Below the pieces are notes generated by a model that was not told where the DNA came from, did not search any database, and saw nothing but the letters and a program-made list of their open reading frames with translations. This document shows positions 23,557 to 33,007 of a stretch of 33,160 nt of DNA, piece after piece. The DNA is from Bigelowiella natans CCMP2755 (Eukaryota > Cercozoa > Chlorarachniophyceae), in assembly GCA_000320545.1 (NCBI GenBank), contig ADNK01000749.1, positions 1 through 33,160 of the forward strand. The letters run 5' to 3'. A program made the position numbers and the translations under genes. The number at the start of each line of letters is the position of its first letter. Within the stretch, counting starts at the first letter, position 1.

Positions 23557-25184
23557 TCTAAGAACCCTAAAAACACACACGCATACAAGCAAAAACGTAT
23601 CACACGTATATGTAGTTTATGCGTGTCGCGTACTATGTGAATATATGGCAGTAGTCTCCTCCTCCTCCTCCTCCTCCTCCTCCTCCTCCTCCTCCTTCTC
23701 CGACATCTTCTTCTGTGCTTTTGCTGCTGCTATCGTTCCAACCTTATCCCTTGTGATCCATTTCCAGATAGAGCTACAAAATCAAGACTTGATATCGAAG
23801 CTGAGGTTGTTCCTTTGACCCCTCCCCCCCCACACACATATGATATATAAGTAATAGTCGCTGGTGTTTCTATATGATTGCAGCAAGTAGAAGAAAGAGA
23901 GAGAGGGAGAGAGAGAGGGAAGGGGAGAGAGGGGGGGAACGCTTCGTCGGCGGCGACTAACAAAGAGATATTTACACAGCATGCACTTGCACATGATACG
24001 CTCGTGGTACATCTGAGATGCTCTGCTGCACTTAATATTGAGCTTGATGTCTCGAAATTGCTTGTTCGGTACTCACTCTTTTGGAAGGGCTCGAGAAGAG
24101 GAGATCTTAAAGCTCAAGAACGAGAGAGAAATTGACAAAAATACCATCATCGAATTGCAGGTTGTGACCACAAACACGACGATGATATTGATGATGATGA
24201 TCATGATGATCATGATGATACCTCATACATGCTACTGCTTATGGAAGGCGACCCACGTGCACTTACAAGCGCTGAGAAACCGAACCAAGCACGAACTCAA
24301 TGCAAGGTACATTGCCACGTTGGGCGGAGGAAAGTCAAGCGTTTGCTGCGCACTATATATACATCCACCGAGATAGATGTCCTTTTTGTTAGTAACGGGG
24401 GGAGGGGGGGGGGGGTTGATCTTGGTAGTAATTATCATGACCTTGGTAGTAATTGTCATAATCGGATCGGGTACCACAATACAGAACTCTGGAATTTGAA
24501 GCAACAAAGAAGATGTTAGAGGACGCGGAAGAGCGGTGTCATCGTGAGAATGATTTGTACAATGCTGCAGCCGGGGATCTGGAAGCCTCGCAAAAGGTAC
24601 GGAGCAAACAACAGTAGAATTACGCAGTAAATAATTGGGGCAGTAGTAGCCAGTTGATCATCGTTCGGTGTTGTCTCAGCGTTAGTGCATTATTGATTAG
24701 CAAGCTTTTCTTTTTATCGATCTTCCTGGTCGTCTTCTCAATTGTTGATTGTCTTTTGAGGTCTTCTCATGAGCGAATCATCATTATCATCACCACCACT
24801 ACCCATGGGCAGGTGCTTAAGCGCATGCGACTGGCAAAAGAAAAACAAGCGGTATTTTCCTCTCTCTTTCTCACAAAGAATCAATTCATCAAACATGCAA
24901 CACGCGTTTATGGGCGTAATGAACATGCACTTTGTCATTATCTTCAGTTCATTCGTCGCAACAGCAACTGATTCCAGCTCTCACCGTTTTCTTTTCTTCG
25001 TTACGTGACATAGATGCAAGGCAATCAAGTCGGGGTCAACCTGAGTAGGATAAAGGATGGCCTCAATCAAGTGGTGTCGGATTTTCAGCTGTTTTTGGGA
25101 TCGATGCAGGGCAGTAGCACACATTCTGGTGATTCGGTGACGAATACCACACAAAAAGGGGATCAAGTGGTATTGGTAGAATAA
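19493..25184 (+). CDS. Coiled-coil protein with N-terminal hydrophobic leader and EF-hand-like loop, 20 exons
   Basis: Exons: 19493-19761, 19867-19947, 20189-20234, 20362-20538, 20881-20913, 21055-21104, 21230-21299, 21545-21673, 21850-21952, 22169-22467, 22587-22622, 22897-22943, 23130-23174, 23484-23517, 23768-23805, 24088-24160, 24248-24306, 24485-24596, 24813-24851, 25014-25184. All joins keep frame (1911 bases, 636 residues). Residues 11-30 are hydrophobic, followed by a Ser/Ala/Arg-rich stretch to about 78: a plastid-type leader or a membrane anchor. Residues 82-93 (DTQNTGRLSLAM) resemble a degenerate EF-hand loop. The middle is acidic and Pro-rich. Residues about 405-600 are a long heptad-type coiled coil with Glu/Lys/Gln-rich exons. 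Less certain joins: acceptors at 21850 (in-frame alternative 21925), 22169 (alternative 22253) and 23484 (not the first AG). Family not recognised; a structural or scaffolding role is a guess. Converges on CHMP7. Confidence 0.75.
21503..21544. repeat. (TCA)n repeat abutting a splice acceptor
   Basis: About eleven TCA units run straight into CCCAG, the acceptor of the exon starting at 21545 in the plus-strand coiled-coil gene. The repeat stands where the pyrimidine tract should be. Confidence 0.9.
22018..22060. repeat. (GAA)n triplet repeat in an intron
   Basis: About thirteen GAA units in the intron between 21952 and 22169 of the coiled-coil gene. Confidence 0.9.
22655..22691. repeat. (GA)n repeat in an intron
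   Basis: About eighteen GA units shortly after the donor at 22622/22623 in the coiled-coil gene. An ATC repeat (about 22837-22871) lies near the acceptor of the same intron. Confidence 0.9.
23005..23113. repeat. (TA)n and (GT)n tracts in one intron
   Basis: A TA run (about 23005-23039) and a GT run (about 23088-23113) lie between the exons ending at 22943 and starting at 23130. The GT run is about 16 bases upstream of the acceptor. Confidence 0.9.
23309..23697. repeat. Cluster of TA, poly-C, CA and CTC repeats
   Basis: TA run (about 23309-23346), an 18-base C run (about 23412-23430), CA run (23520-23552, starting at the donor of the exon ending at 23517) and a CTC triplet run (23657-23697). 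They fill the two introns on either side of the 34-base exon at 23484-23517. Confidence 0.9.
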
Positions 25185-26043
25185 TAATTTGCTTGTTTGG
25201 AGGAGCGTACACAAAAGAAAAATGTAAATTAAATCGTAGGTGTAAAGTGCATTTACATATGCACAAATGCGCTGTGGCGCAAATTATATTGCATAGCTGG
25301 CTAGCTGGGAAGAAGACGTACGCACAGCTACGCGTTTAAGGCGGAGCTCGATCGCCTTTCAGAAATATAAATAATAATGCTGTTGATCGTTATGAGCGAA
25401 CACAACAAGGCTACATGCCATGCGCACTGTTCTGCCACCGATGCGTACGACCAAACATTGACACTACGCTTGTACATAGCTACATGTCAAGATGTATTGT
25501 GCATGCTCATGATGATCGCGCGGCGATATAAAGTGTTATGTTATTTAAATTTAAATTAATGCACATATACATTTTAACACCATTGAGGTACGATAGATGT
25601 GCTTCCGACTTTTCAGTAAGTTGTAACGTATACGTACCGACAGTATGCATATACATGTGCTCGCATGATCTCCCTCGCGATCAATCCCGCGTGTAGCATC
25701 ATACATGATGTCTACATGTATTATATGTAACAAATAAAGTTAGCTCACGATATTGTGCAACTAAGCCTCCCTAGTCCTGCGCGTGTGCCTGCTAGGTTGT
25801 ATAATTTGTGCTAATAATAATACACTAGCATTGATGACCCGCCTATTAGCACATGAGAGCTAGCCGAACAACATCGAAATCGACAATATTTACTATAGCT
25901 ACTAAGCTGGCTTTTGTTACAACATGATCACGACTACAGACGCCTGTACATTGTGCGTGTGTCTATCAATCAATTTCGTTACTCTTCAACGCCATGATGC
26001 ATGCCTAGCAAGCTGGGGATTTATGTATATGTTTTAGTCTTCC
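25185..26043. other. 3' flank between coiled-coil gene and CHMP7
   Basis: This 0.86 kb separates the stop codons of two convergent genes and holds both 3' untranslated regions. An AATAAA-like element occurs near 25731. No coding exon or large repeat is seen. Confidence 0.5.
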
Positions 26044-26487
26044 TTAAGACATCGTAAGGACGGCTTTCTTTTTCTTCGTCTCAATTGCCTTCTTAGCACT
26101 GGAGTTATGATGAGTATGCTTCGAAGCTCCTTTCTGCTCTACATTATCATGGCGGTGTGCGCCATCACGGCTGCCTTGAAGGACATCAGCCCCATTTTGA
26201 ACGGTTTTCTTAACTTTTGCATCAGCAGCAATGTCGTGATTCTTCTGGCTATTATCAACATTTTGCATTGCATCCTCTTTCATCATGGCCTCTAGTTCTG
26301 CTTGAAGTTGACTCTCTTCCTCCTCATCTGCCGGCGCTGCCTCAAACTGTGCGTCGTTATCGATAATAAGCAGAATGAATGAGAAAACAGGAGGAGAAGC
26401 AACTAAGAAACAAACGTTGATGTAGCTAACGCAAGATGAAGCAAATTAACACCCAAAATTCTCTTCCTCCTTCCTTGGATTGTTGGT

Positions 26488-26522
<35 letters not shown>

Positions 26523-27934
26523 GCTAAAGGAATTACCATCTCATCAACAGTCGTGCAGAGGTCCCGCAAATCGTCAAGATCATCACGGATACTGTCCGGA
26601 TCCAAACCGTCAGTCTCCGTGACTCGTTTGAGCTCTTTCCCGCCTTTCCGTAGCACCTTCATCACCTGCGTGTTTGTCCATGTGCTTTGCAGGGACTCGT
26701 AAAGCATCTCAAGATTCTCAAGATGATTTCGCGCCTGATCTACTCTCTTCTGAGTACGTTTTCTCTTCCGCAGAAGGAATAAGGCCGCCGCCTTTGATTT
26801 CTTGTTGAGAATGCCAACTTTGAGCTTTGTAACATTTTCCTCCCCGGAAGCTATATTCTTTTCTATGTCTACAATCGCCTCTTTGAACATTGCGATGTAC
26901 CCGTCGGATTCGCATACTTGCAGCTCAGATGATGATGACGCTGCTGACGGGGCGAGTTTTAGCCATTTGCCTCTACTTACAGATGATACTGCTGCAGCTA
27001 CTGGGTTAATTTCCCTCGCGAGTCCAAGAGACTGCATTCTATTGAAAAGTAGGTTCAAGTCGCTGTTTGAGAAACAAACAAACTCCTTTGCAATACGTTC
27101 CCTGGGAATTAAATAGTCTGCTCGAGCTTCCGCGTTTTGAATCATACGGGTGTGCACGATATGGGCAACTTCGTCTATAAGGCTTGGGATAATGAGGACC
27201 TCATCCTCGTCCGGTATTTGTGGTTTCTGATCGCCCCCCCCCAAAGCTAGTTTGTACAACTGATCCGCGAGCAAGGACACGGAGCTGTAGACATAGCCGC
27301 TGTACGATGACGACGATGATGACGACGACGAAGAGGAGAGGCTCTTGGCTCGGCAAACTTTCTTAGATTTGATGAGATGTGCTATAACCTGACTGATTGG
27401 ACGTGGCTTCATCGATTTTCGTGTAAAGCGCGTATGAAGTGTTTCTAGAGAGAATGCGAGGCAATTTTTTGAGGAGGATCGCCGATTTCTCATTTCTTCT
27501 TCTATCAAAGCTCGTTGGGTGTCAACGATGGCCGTTTCCCAAAACTTGAACTTTTGATTCCATTGGGCAACATCAAGCTCCCTGAGTTTGAAAGGTTATA
27601 GCACACCAAAATTAAGATCACGGAAGACGGAGGACGAGGAGTTGTTATGATCACGAAGCAGCTATTGAAAAAAAGCGAACGAGGCAGCTATCAAAATAAA
27701 CAAAATATAATCTGAATGTATTTATATTAATAGAATGCTCAACGAAGTAACTACTCATCAGTCTCCGTCCGGTAATGTATTTCATATGTGGTAAAAAAGT
27801 AAAGTTCATTACTTGCGTTTCGGAAGATTGGCAAACATGAATTTCATTGAATAATCATCGCCCCAATTTTCGGGAAAGCCCCTCAGCTTTTCGATGCGCT
27901 GCTTGCGATCTGCCGAGAGCGATTGAGGTTTCAT
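26044..27934 (-). CDS. CHMP7: CHMP7-like ESCRT-III protein (Snf7 family)
   Basis: Exons 27934-27813, 27581-26537 and 26346-26044 join in frame to give 489 residues. CHMP7 acts with other ESCRT-III subunits in membrane scission and nuclear-envelope sealing. The N-terminus has the family pattern FMFANLPKRK followed by a QWNQKFKFW segment (about 33-55), like the region that opens human CHMP7; a winged-helix-type region follows. Residues about 120-135 are a poly-Ser insert. The Snf7 core runs from about 265 to 389, with a basic helix (LLRKRKRTQKR), the paired helices and a DLDDLRDLCTTVDEM segment equivalent to the conserved end of Snf7 domains. The last exon starts acidic with SQLQAELEAMM, resembling the MIT-interacting tail of ESCRT-III, and ends in an unusual Lys-rich tail. 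A CTA repeat sits just inside the second intron's donor. Shares a 50-base head-to-head gap with the next candidate start. Confidence 0.9.
26488..26521. repeat. (CTA)n repeat next to a CHMP7 splice donor
   Basis: On the minus strand, about eleven TAG/AGT units begin 15 bases after the donor that follows the exon ending at 26537. Confidence 0.9.
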
Positions 27935-27984
27935 CGCGGGACTCTTTATCGAGCTGCAGTATAAAATAATCCGCCCCCTGACCG
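27935..27984. promoter_or_regulatory. Very compact divergent promoter with TATA-like element
   Basis: Only 50 bases lie between the CHMP7 start codon (minus strand, 27934) and a plus-strand ATG at 27985 followed by a good GTAAGG donor near 28035. The gap holds TATAAAATAAT at 27960-27970, a TATA-box-like sequence for the plus strand, and a CCGCCCCC stretch. The plus-strand ATG may not be the true start of the next gene, but the first strong splice donor is there, so transcription must begin close by. Confidence 0.5.
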
Positions 27985-28117
27985 ATGGAGGATTCCTGCG
28001 ATTTGGGCTACCTCAATTCTGAGACGACGAAGAGGTAAGGCCGAATTTTTATTTTCCAAAAAGTAAGAAGTGAATATCGAACATTTTGCCTGCATTTCCT
28101 CCCCTTTTAAGTTGCAG

Positions 28118-30275
28118 TTCCGCCCCCCGATGCTGAACAGATACGACGAGGAAACTCAGCTCAGCTGGAACGCACCACGGAGGGTGGGATGTTCTATTCC
28201 GGCCGCAAAACCGGCGAATCAGTCCACGCATAAGTGTACCTAAGAGGACTAGAGAACCTCTGCCCCTCTTCTACCTTGAAACTCTCTCTCACACACCCAG
28301 GTTTTCTCCCCTCTCTGCTTTCTCATCGCTTTCTACACGTTGCTCCAGTGTACGTACCATTGTGCAACACTCTCTCATTAATTAAATCTGGTCATTCTCA
28401 GGCAGTGAGCGAGGATGATCAAGGTTCATGTTCGTGAGCTGAGCGATCGGAGGGATTTGAATGAAAAGCCACATGTCTTTTCGCTCGGAATAGATAAACT
28501 GATAGGTAGAATTAGTCGTCAACACCACACGCATGCACGCTATGCGGAAGGGAAGATGAGAGAGATTGAGATTGGAGGTGAAGGGAAAGCGAGCATCAAC
28601 GCATCTATAAGCTCCAGACAAATGCATGCGCGCGCGACACAGTGTGACATACATGAATTGATCAACAGTGGACGTCAAGAAAACCCTGTATGAGGAGCAC
28701 GGAGTACCGGGGGATCTATGCCGTGTCATTATCGATGAGAGAGGTGGCTCAATAGATGCAAAAAATTGCCGTTTTCCATCATCAGCCTCTTCAAATACTA
28801 GTAACGATGGGTGCCATAGTAATGATAGCCCTCCTCACTCGTGTGTTAGCTTGTTGGCTTTCCCCCCTGAACCACATTGAAAAACGTCTACAAACGGCCA
28901 ATTCTGATGACATACTACTGCTTACTACTGGTTGTGTGTGTTGGCTCAGAAGAACCGAAACGGGCTTCCCTGACCACTGCGGAACTGTTAGGGGAGATGC
29001 CGACATTGCCGGTATTATTTATTCATGCCATTGCTTAGAGAAAGAAGACGAGTATGTTTGAATGATGGATATTATTTCATGCTAAGGAAGGCGTTGTGTC
29101 AATCTATATGGTTGTAGTTGAATGTGATGTAATATACAAGATGCTGAATATTAGCATTACTATATGTTAGGATTCCCTCCCCATATCAGAGTTAGTTGCT
29201 GGTGCAGACAACACCCTTTACCTGTTTCTATCAGTTGGCCGCCTTGTACTCCGATTCATAGCGGTAATACAGTATTATATATATAATAGAGGATAATCTC
29301 GGGTTTGCAGGGAGCAGTTTCGTCTGTGTGTTTTGCCTGCAGAACGTGCATGTGGAGCAGTAGAAGTAACGATAGTAGTGCTCCGGTAAGAAGTAGGAGT
29401 AATTCACATTGGAAGAGAACGATTGATTGTTGCTCGCAACAACTAAACAAAACAATCCATTCAAGCTTACAAGACGATGCATTTCCCGCTCTTTATCGAA
29501 ATAACAATACGCAATATAATGTATACTTAAAACCTCAATCTCATCTGCCTCAGCAGCTCCGACTATCCCTAATGTTATCATTGCTGGTCTCTCTCCAGGT
29601 TCTCCCGCCAGAGGAAGAGTTTGATGTGGACAGGGATGGAAAGAGGAAATTGCCTTCGCTTACTGATGCCCTCCCCGAAGCAAGAAGACGGTTGAAGGTG
29701 GTGTTGAATACATCATTCTGGACAAACGCAAAAGCCAAGAAGGAGAGCGCATGATGATGATGATGGTGGTGATGATGATGATAGAACTGATCAGGACTTT
29801 TCATCGACATATGATGGGGGGGGGGGACATGGGCTACCATCCCATGAATAATCTTTGGTCGCTTTTCTTGTTATCGTCACCATCTTCTCAGCTATTGGTG
29901 TCAATCATGTGCTTCGAACGCTCATCGTGAACATCTACCCCCCCCCCCCCTCCCCACACACACTCAGCCGATCTATGGTTACTCTCTGGAGACGGTCAGC
30001 GACCTGACAGCTCGGTAAGGGGGATTGTTTCTCCTGTGATTTGATATTCTTGCCTTTTCATCATCATCATCCTAAGTTCCTTCTTCTTCCTCCTCCATGA
30101 TGTTGATGAGTGATATGTGTGCTGCTTCTGTACTACAACCTTTTCCCTTATTGTTGCTACTGTGTTGTCAGCTACGACGAGGAATTGAATGGAGGAGATG
30201 AAGAATTTGGTAATTATCGTGTTGTAGCTGTTGGCGCTAGTGGTGGTGGTGGTGGTGGTGGTGGCTGTGCGTGTT

Positions 30276-30314
<39 letters not shown>

Positions 30315-30552
30315 GCAAAACGTCTGCGTCTACAAAAACGCAAGCTAATAATAATATACCATTCTTCTATGTATATTCGTTCTGGTGTCGCACATAATTC
30401 TTTCACTTCTTCTCGAGACTTATGACAAAAAATAGCGGGCACACACACACACACATTATAATAGGAAGAGGACCGTTTATGTGCTTTCCACCGCCATCAG
30501 AAAAAGAGGCATACAATAATAAGGTGCTTGTTCGTGCATTGTAGCATTGCTA

Positions 30553-30605
<53 letters not shown>

Positions 30606-31174
30606 TCTCCCTCTCCCTCACACACACACACACACACACACAGAAACCTTATTACGTGCAAAAGTGTGCGGCGCCTATGTGTGCTACTACTACTACTAGT
30701 AGTAGTAGTGCCAAATCTCTAACTACGATACTACGCACTCCCTCCTCCCCCATCACAGGGTGTGTGCGAGGAGACGGAAGAGGAGGAGAATAGGGAGGAG
30801 GAGGAGGAGGAGGAGGAGGAGGAGGAGGGAAAGGGAAAGGAGAGAAAGGGAGAAAAGAAACACGACGAAGATGCATGCTTTGACAAGTGGCAGCTTAAGG
30901 TCGTTGGATAATGCCATGCTTGCATATAAGAGGAGGAGGAGGAAGAAGAAGAGGAGAGGACTATATATGTCATAACTGAGGCACAGGAGGGTTGATAGCA
31001 GCCATTGTTGTTTTTATCTTGTATTATTGATGGAGACGGTGATGAAAACAATGATGATGATGATGATGATTACCAGGGATCGTATCTGGGGAAGGATGCG
31101 AAGGGCAACGACTACATCACACCCATATTTCCTCTTTCCTCCGGTCCAATCATTGCGTTGATTCTGTGTTTGTG

Positions 31175-31208
<34 letters not shown>

Positions 31209-32184
31209 CATGTCCTTGAGTTGTCGTTTGTGTTACAAGTATGAATGATGATGATGATGATGATGATGATAATGATAATGATATATGCATTTCCTTCCTC
31301 CTCCTCCTCCTCCTCCTTCTCCTCCGTCGTGCGCAGGGTCAATCAGTGAGGAGAACTGCGATGTTGAGTTTTTCTATGCTTCCAGGCTTGGAAGAGAGCT
31401 GGGTGATGTTACATCATCATCATCATCATCATCATCATTGCCCTATTGTATTGAATAATGTGTGTGAGACTGTGAGTTATCGTGGGTGCTGCTTGTGGTA
31501 TATATACTCCTCTCATTTCTCGGGTATGACCTCGGACTACTTCTCCATCCATACCCCCACCCCTTATTTTTCTCCAGATGAAGAATTTCTGTCTGCTGAA
31601 TGGATCTGCGACTCTATCCTGACCATCCGCCACTACCAACTGGGAAAGCAGGTGTGTGGACACACACGTAAATATTACATATATATATATATATATATAT
31701 ATATTAAGATGGTTTTAGCATTGAGCGCACCCATATTCTAAGAACACAAACCAAAAGGCACTCCCTCTCTTTCCCAATACTTCCACTAGCACATATCCAT
31801 GCATGCCCTCCTCCTCCTCCTCCTTCTTCTTCTTCTTCTTTTTCTTCTTCTTCCCACAAATGCATGGAAACCGTCAAATACTACAACCAGGCTCGAAGAT
31901 CGTCATCATCTTCGTTCGCATTTCACATTCACGGCTTTCGCAAGAAGGAGGACAACAACGATGAGGACAGTGACGATGATGGTGAGGATAATGATGATAA
32001 CGATGTCAAGGGAGGAGCTCGTCCTTCTCGTGGGCTTCGCCCCTGTCATCGCCGTCCTCGTGAGAGTAGTGTTGCAACTAGCATCAGTAGCAGTAGCAGC
32101 ACTAACAGCATCTACCATCCCTTACTGCTTCTCCCTGTCGCTCAAAGGTGAAGTAAGAGGAACCTGTATTTTTAATGCAATCAT

Positions 32185-32219
<35 letters not shown>

Positions 32220-32574
32220 TGTGATTTCGGTATTCTTCCCACGCTCATTGTTGATAATGTTGTTTTCTCGGCACCATAACGAGGAGCGCGTAAATGATGT
32301 TGTTGGATGTGATCGTTTTATCAATCATTCAGGGAGAAGGAATACACCGCGTGGATGGATCTTGCCGACAAGGTAGTTGTAGAATGTCTTGCTACATACA
32401 AACTCCACGAGTAGCCAGTCACAAAAAGCCCCATTGCAGTGTCGATATGAATGACAACTAGCAATAACGTTGCGGCGCTGCTGTAGTGTGGAGGAGGGAG
32501 AAAGAGAAAGGAGGGAAGGGGGAACCAAAGATGTGATTGAACCTTTTTCTCTTTTTTCTAGCATGGAGTAGTAG

Positions 32575-32606
<32 letters not shown>

Positions 32607-32777
32607 ACTATCGTTTCTTCCTCCTGATGGAGAGAAACATTTATATTACTGCTACAACTACTGCTACAACTACTGCTACGACTAGCGCTGCTACCACTTA
32701 TTCCCACTTATTCCCCTTACGACCTCAGATTCTTGGCCAAATGGATTCTTCCTTGACAAATCCTCTCATGCCAACTG
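28118..32777 (+). CDS. FHA-like and BRCT-like protein, at least 17 exons, runs off the window
   Basis: Phase-consistent exons: 28118-28221, 28402-28423, 28506-28577, 28669-28743, 29190-29263, 29318-29365, 29599-29697, 29968-30014, 30172-30209, 30501-30523, 30759-30899, 31077-31143, 31337-31402, 31578-31651, 31891-32147, 32333-32372, 32729-32777, the last ending in a GTAAGA donor with no following exon. The first four exons read YSGRK, then EDDQGRISRQH, resembling the GRK and D-x-SISR-x-H motifs of FHA domains, nibrin (NBS1) among them. Exon 5 (NTLYLFLSVGRLVLRF) fits late FHA strands. The exon at 31578 (FLSAEWICDSI) resembles the Trp helix of a BRCT repeat. Between are an 11-Glu run and an acidic, basic and Ser-rich exon (31891). 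FHA plus BRCT suggests DNA-damage signalling, unproven. The start is unresolved: the ATG exon at 27985 does not join in this frame; Met at 28189 is the first in-frame Met. Confidence 0.6.
29750..29782. repeat. (ATG)n repeat in an intron
   Basis: Degenerate GAT/GGT triplets in the intron between 29697 and 29968 of the FHA-like gene. The same intron has a C run (about 29938-29951) before the CACACACTCAG acceptor. Confidence 0.85.
30237..30316. repeat. (GGT)n and (GTATGT)n tracts
   Basis: A GGT triplet run is followed by a hexanucleotide GTATGT repeat, shortly after the donor at 30209/30210 of the FHA-like gene. Confidence 0.9.
30556..30641. repeat. (TC)n(CA)n compound repeat in an intron
   Basis: About 22 TC units, then C-rich variants, then about 11 CA units, in the intron between 30523 and 30759 of the FHA-like gene. 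Confidence 0.95.
30793..30828 (+). repeat. Coding (GAG)n repeat, 11 Glu
   Basis: This triplet repeat lies inside exon 30759-30899 and keeps frame, encoding an uninterrupted run of 11 Glu within a charged linker. Expansion or loss by whole units would be tolerated. Confidence 0.8.
31051..31076. repeat. (ATG)n repeat abutting a splice acceptor
   Basis: About seven ATG units run into TTACCAG, the acceptor of the exon starting at 31077 in the FHA-like gene. Confidence 0.85.
31175..31317. repeat. (GATT)n, (ATG)n and (CCT)n tracts in one intron
   Basis: A tetranucleotide GATT run (31175-31208), an ATG run (about 31242-31282) and a CCT run (about 31298-31320) occupy the intron between 31143 and 31337. 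The CCT run forms the pyrimidine tract of the acceptor. Confidence 0.9.
31679..31858. repeat. (TA)n and (CTC)n(CTT)n tracts in one intron
   Basis: A TA run (31679-31705) and a CTC/CTT run (about 31807-31855) lie in the intron between 31651 and 31891. Confidence 0.9.
32186..32220. repeat. (ATC)n triplet repeat in an intron
   Basis: About eleven ATC units in the intron between 32147 and 32333 of the FHA-like gene. Confidence 0.9.
32576..32605. repeat. (ACT)n triplet repeat in an intron
   Basis: About ten ACT units in the intron between 32372 and 32729 of the FHA-like gene. Confidence 0.9.
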
Positions 32778-32952
32778 GTAAGAAGAAGGAGAAGAAGAGA
32801 GATCATATCTGCTGCCAACTAATAATAATAATATTAATAATAATAATAATATGATGATGATGATGAGACGTAGTAGTAGAACACACCATCAACGCCACCA
32901 TATGCGTAAGATAGTATGATGTTCATGGTCAACTGCTCATAGCAAATTCCAA

Positions 32953-33007
<55 letters not shown>

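Noticed and set aside
28950-29011. Possible exon of the FHA-like gene with good AG and GT edges
   Set aside because: In either open frame it breaks the phase between the exon ending at 28743 and the one starting at 29190, which join directly.
30640-30680. Exon candidate directly after the CA repeat (AAACCTTATTACGTG and onward)
   Set aside because: Its only donor leaves two bases, which breaks the frame into the Glu-rich exon; skipping it keeps the frame.
30760-30975. Arg/Lys-rich plus-strand frame
   Set aside because: It is a shifted reading of the GAG repeat; the Glu frame is the one that joins neighbouring exons in phase.
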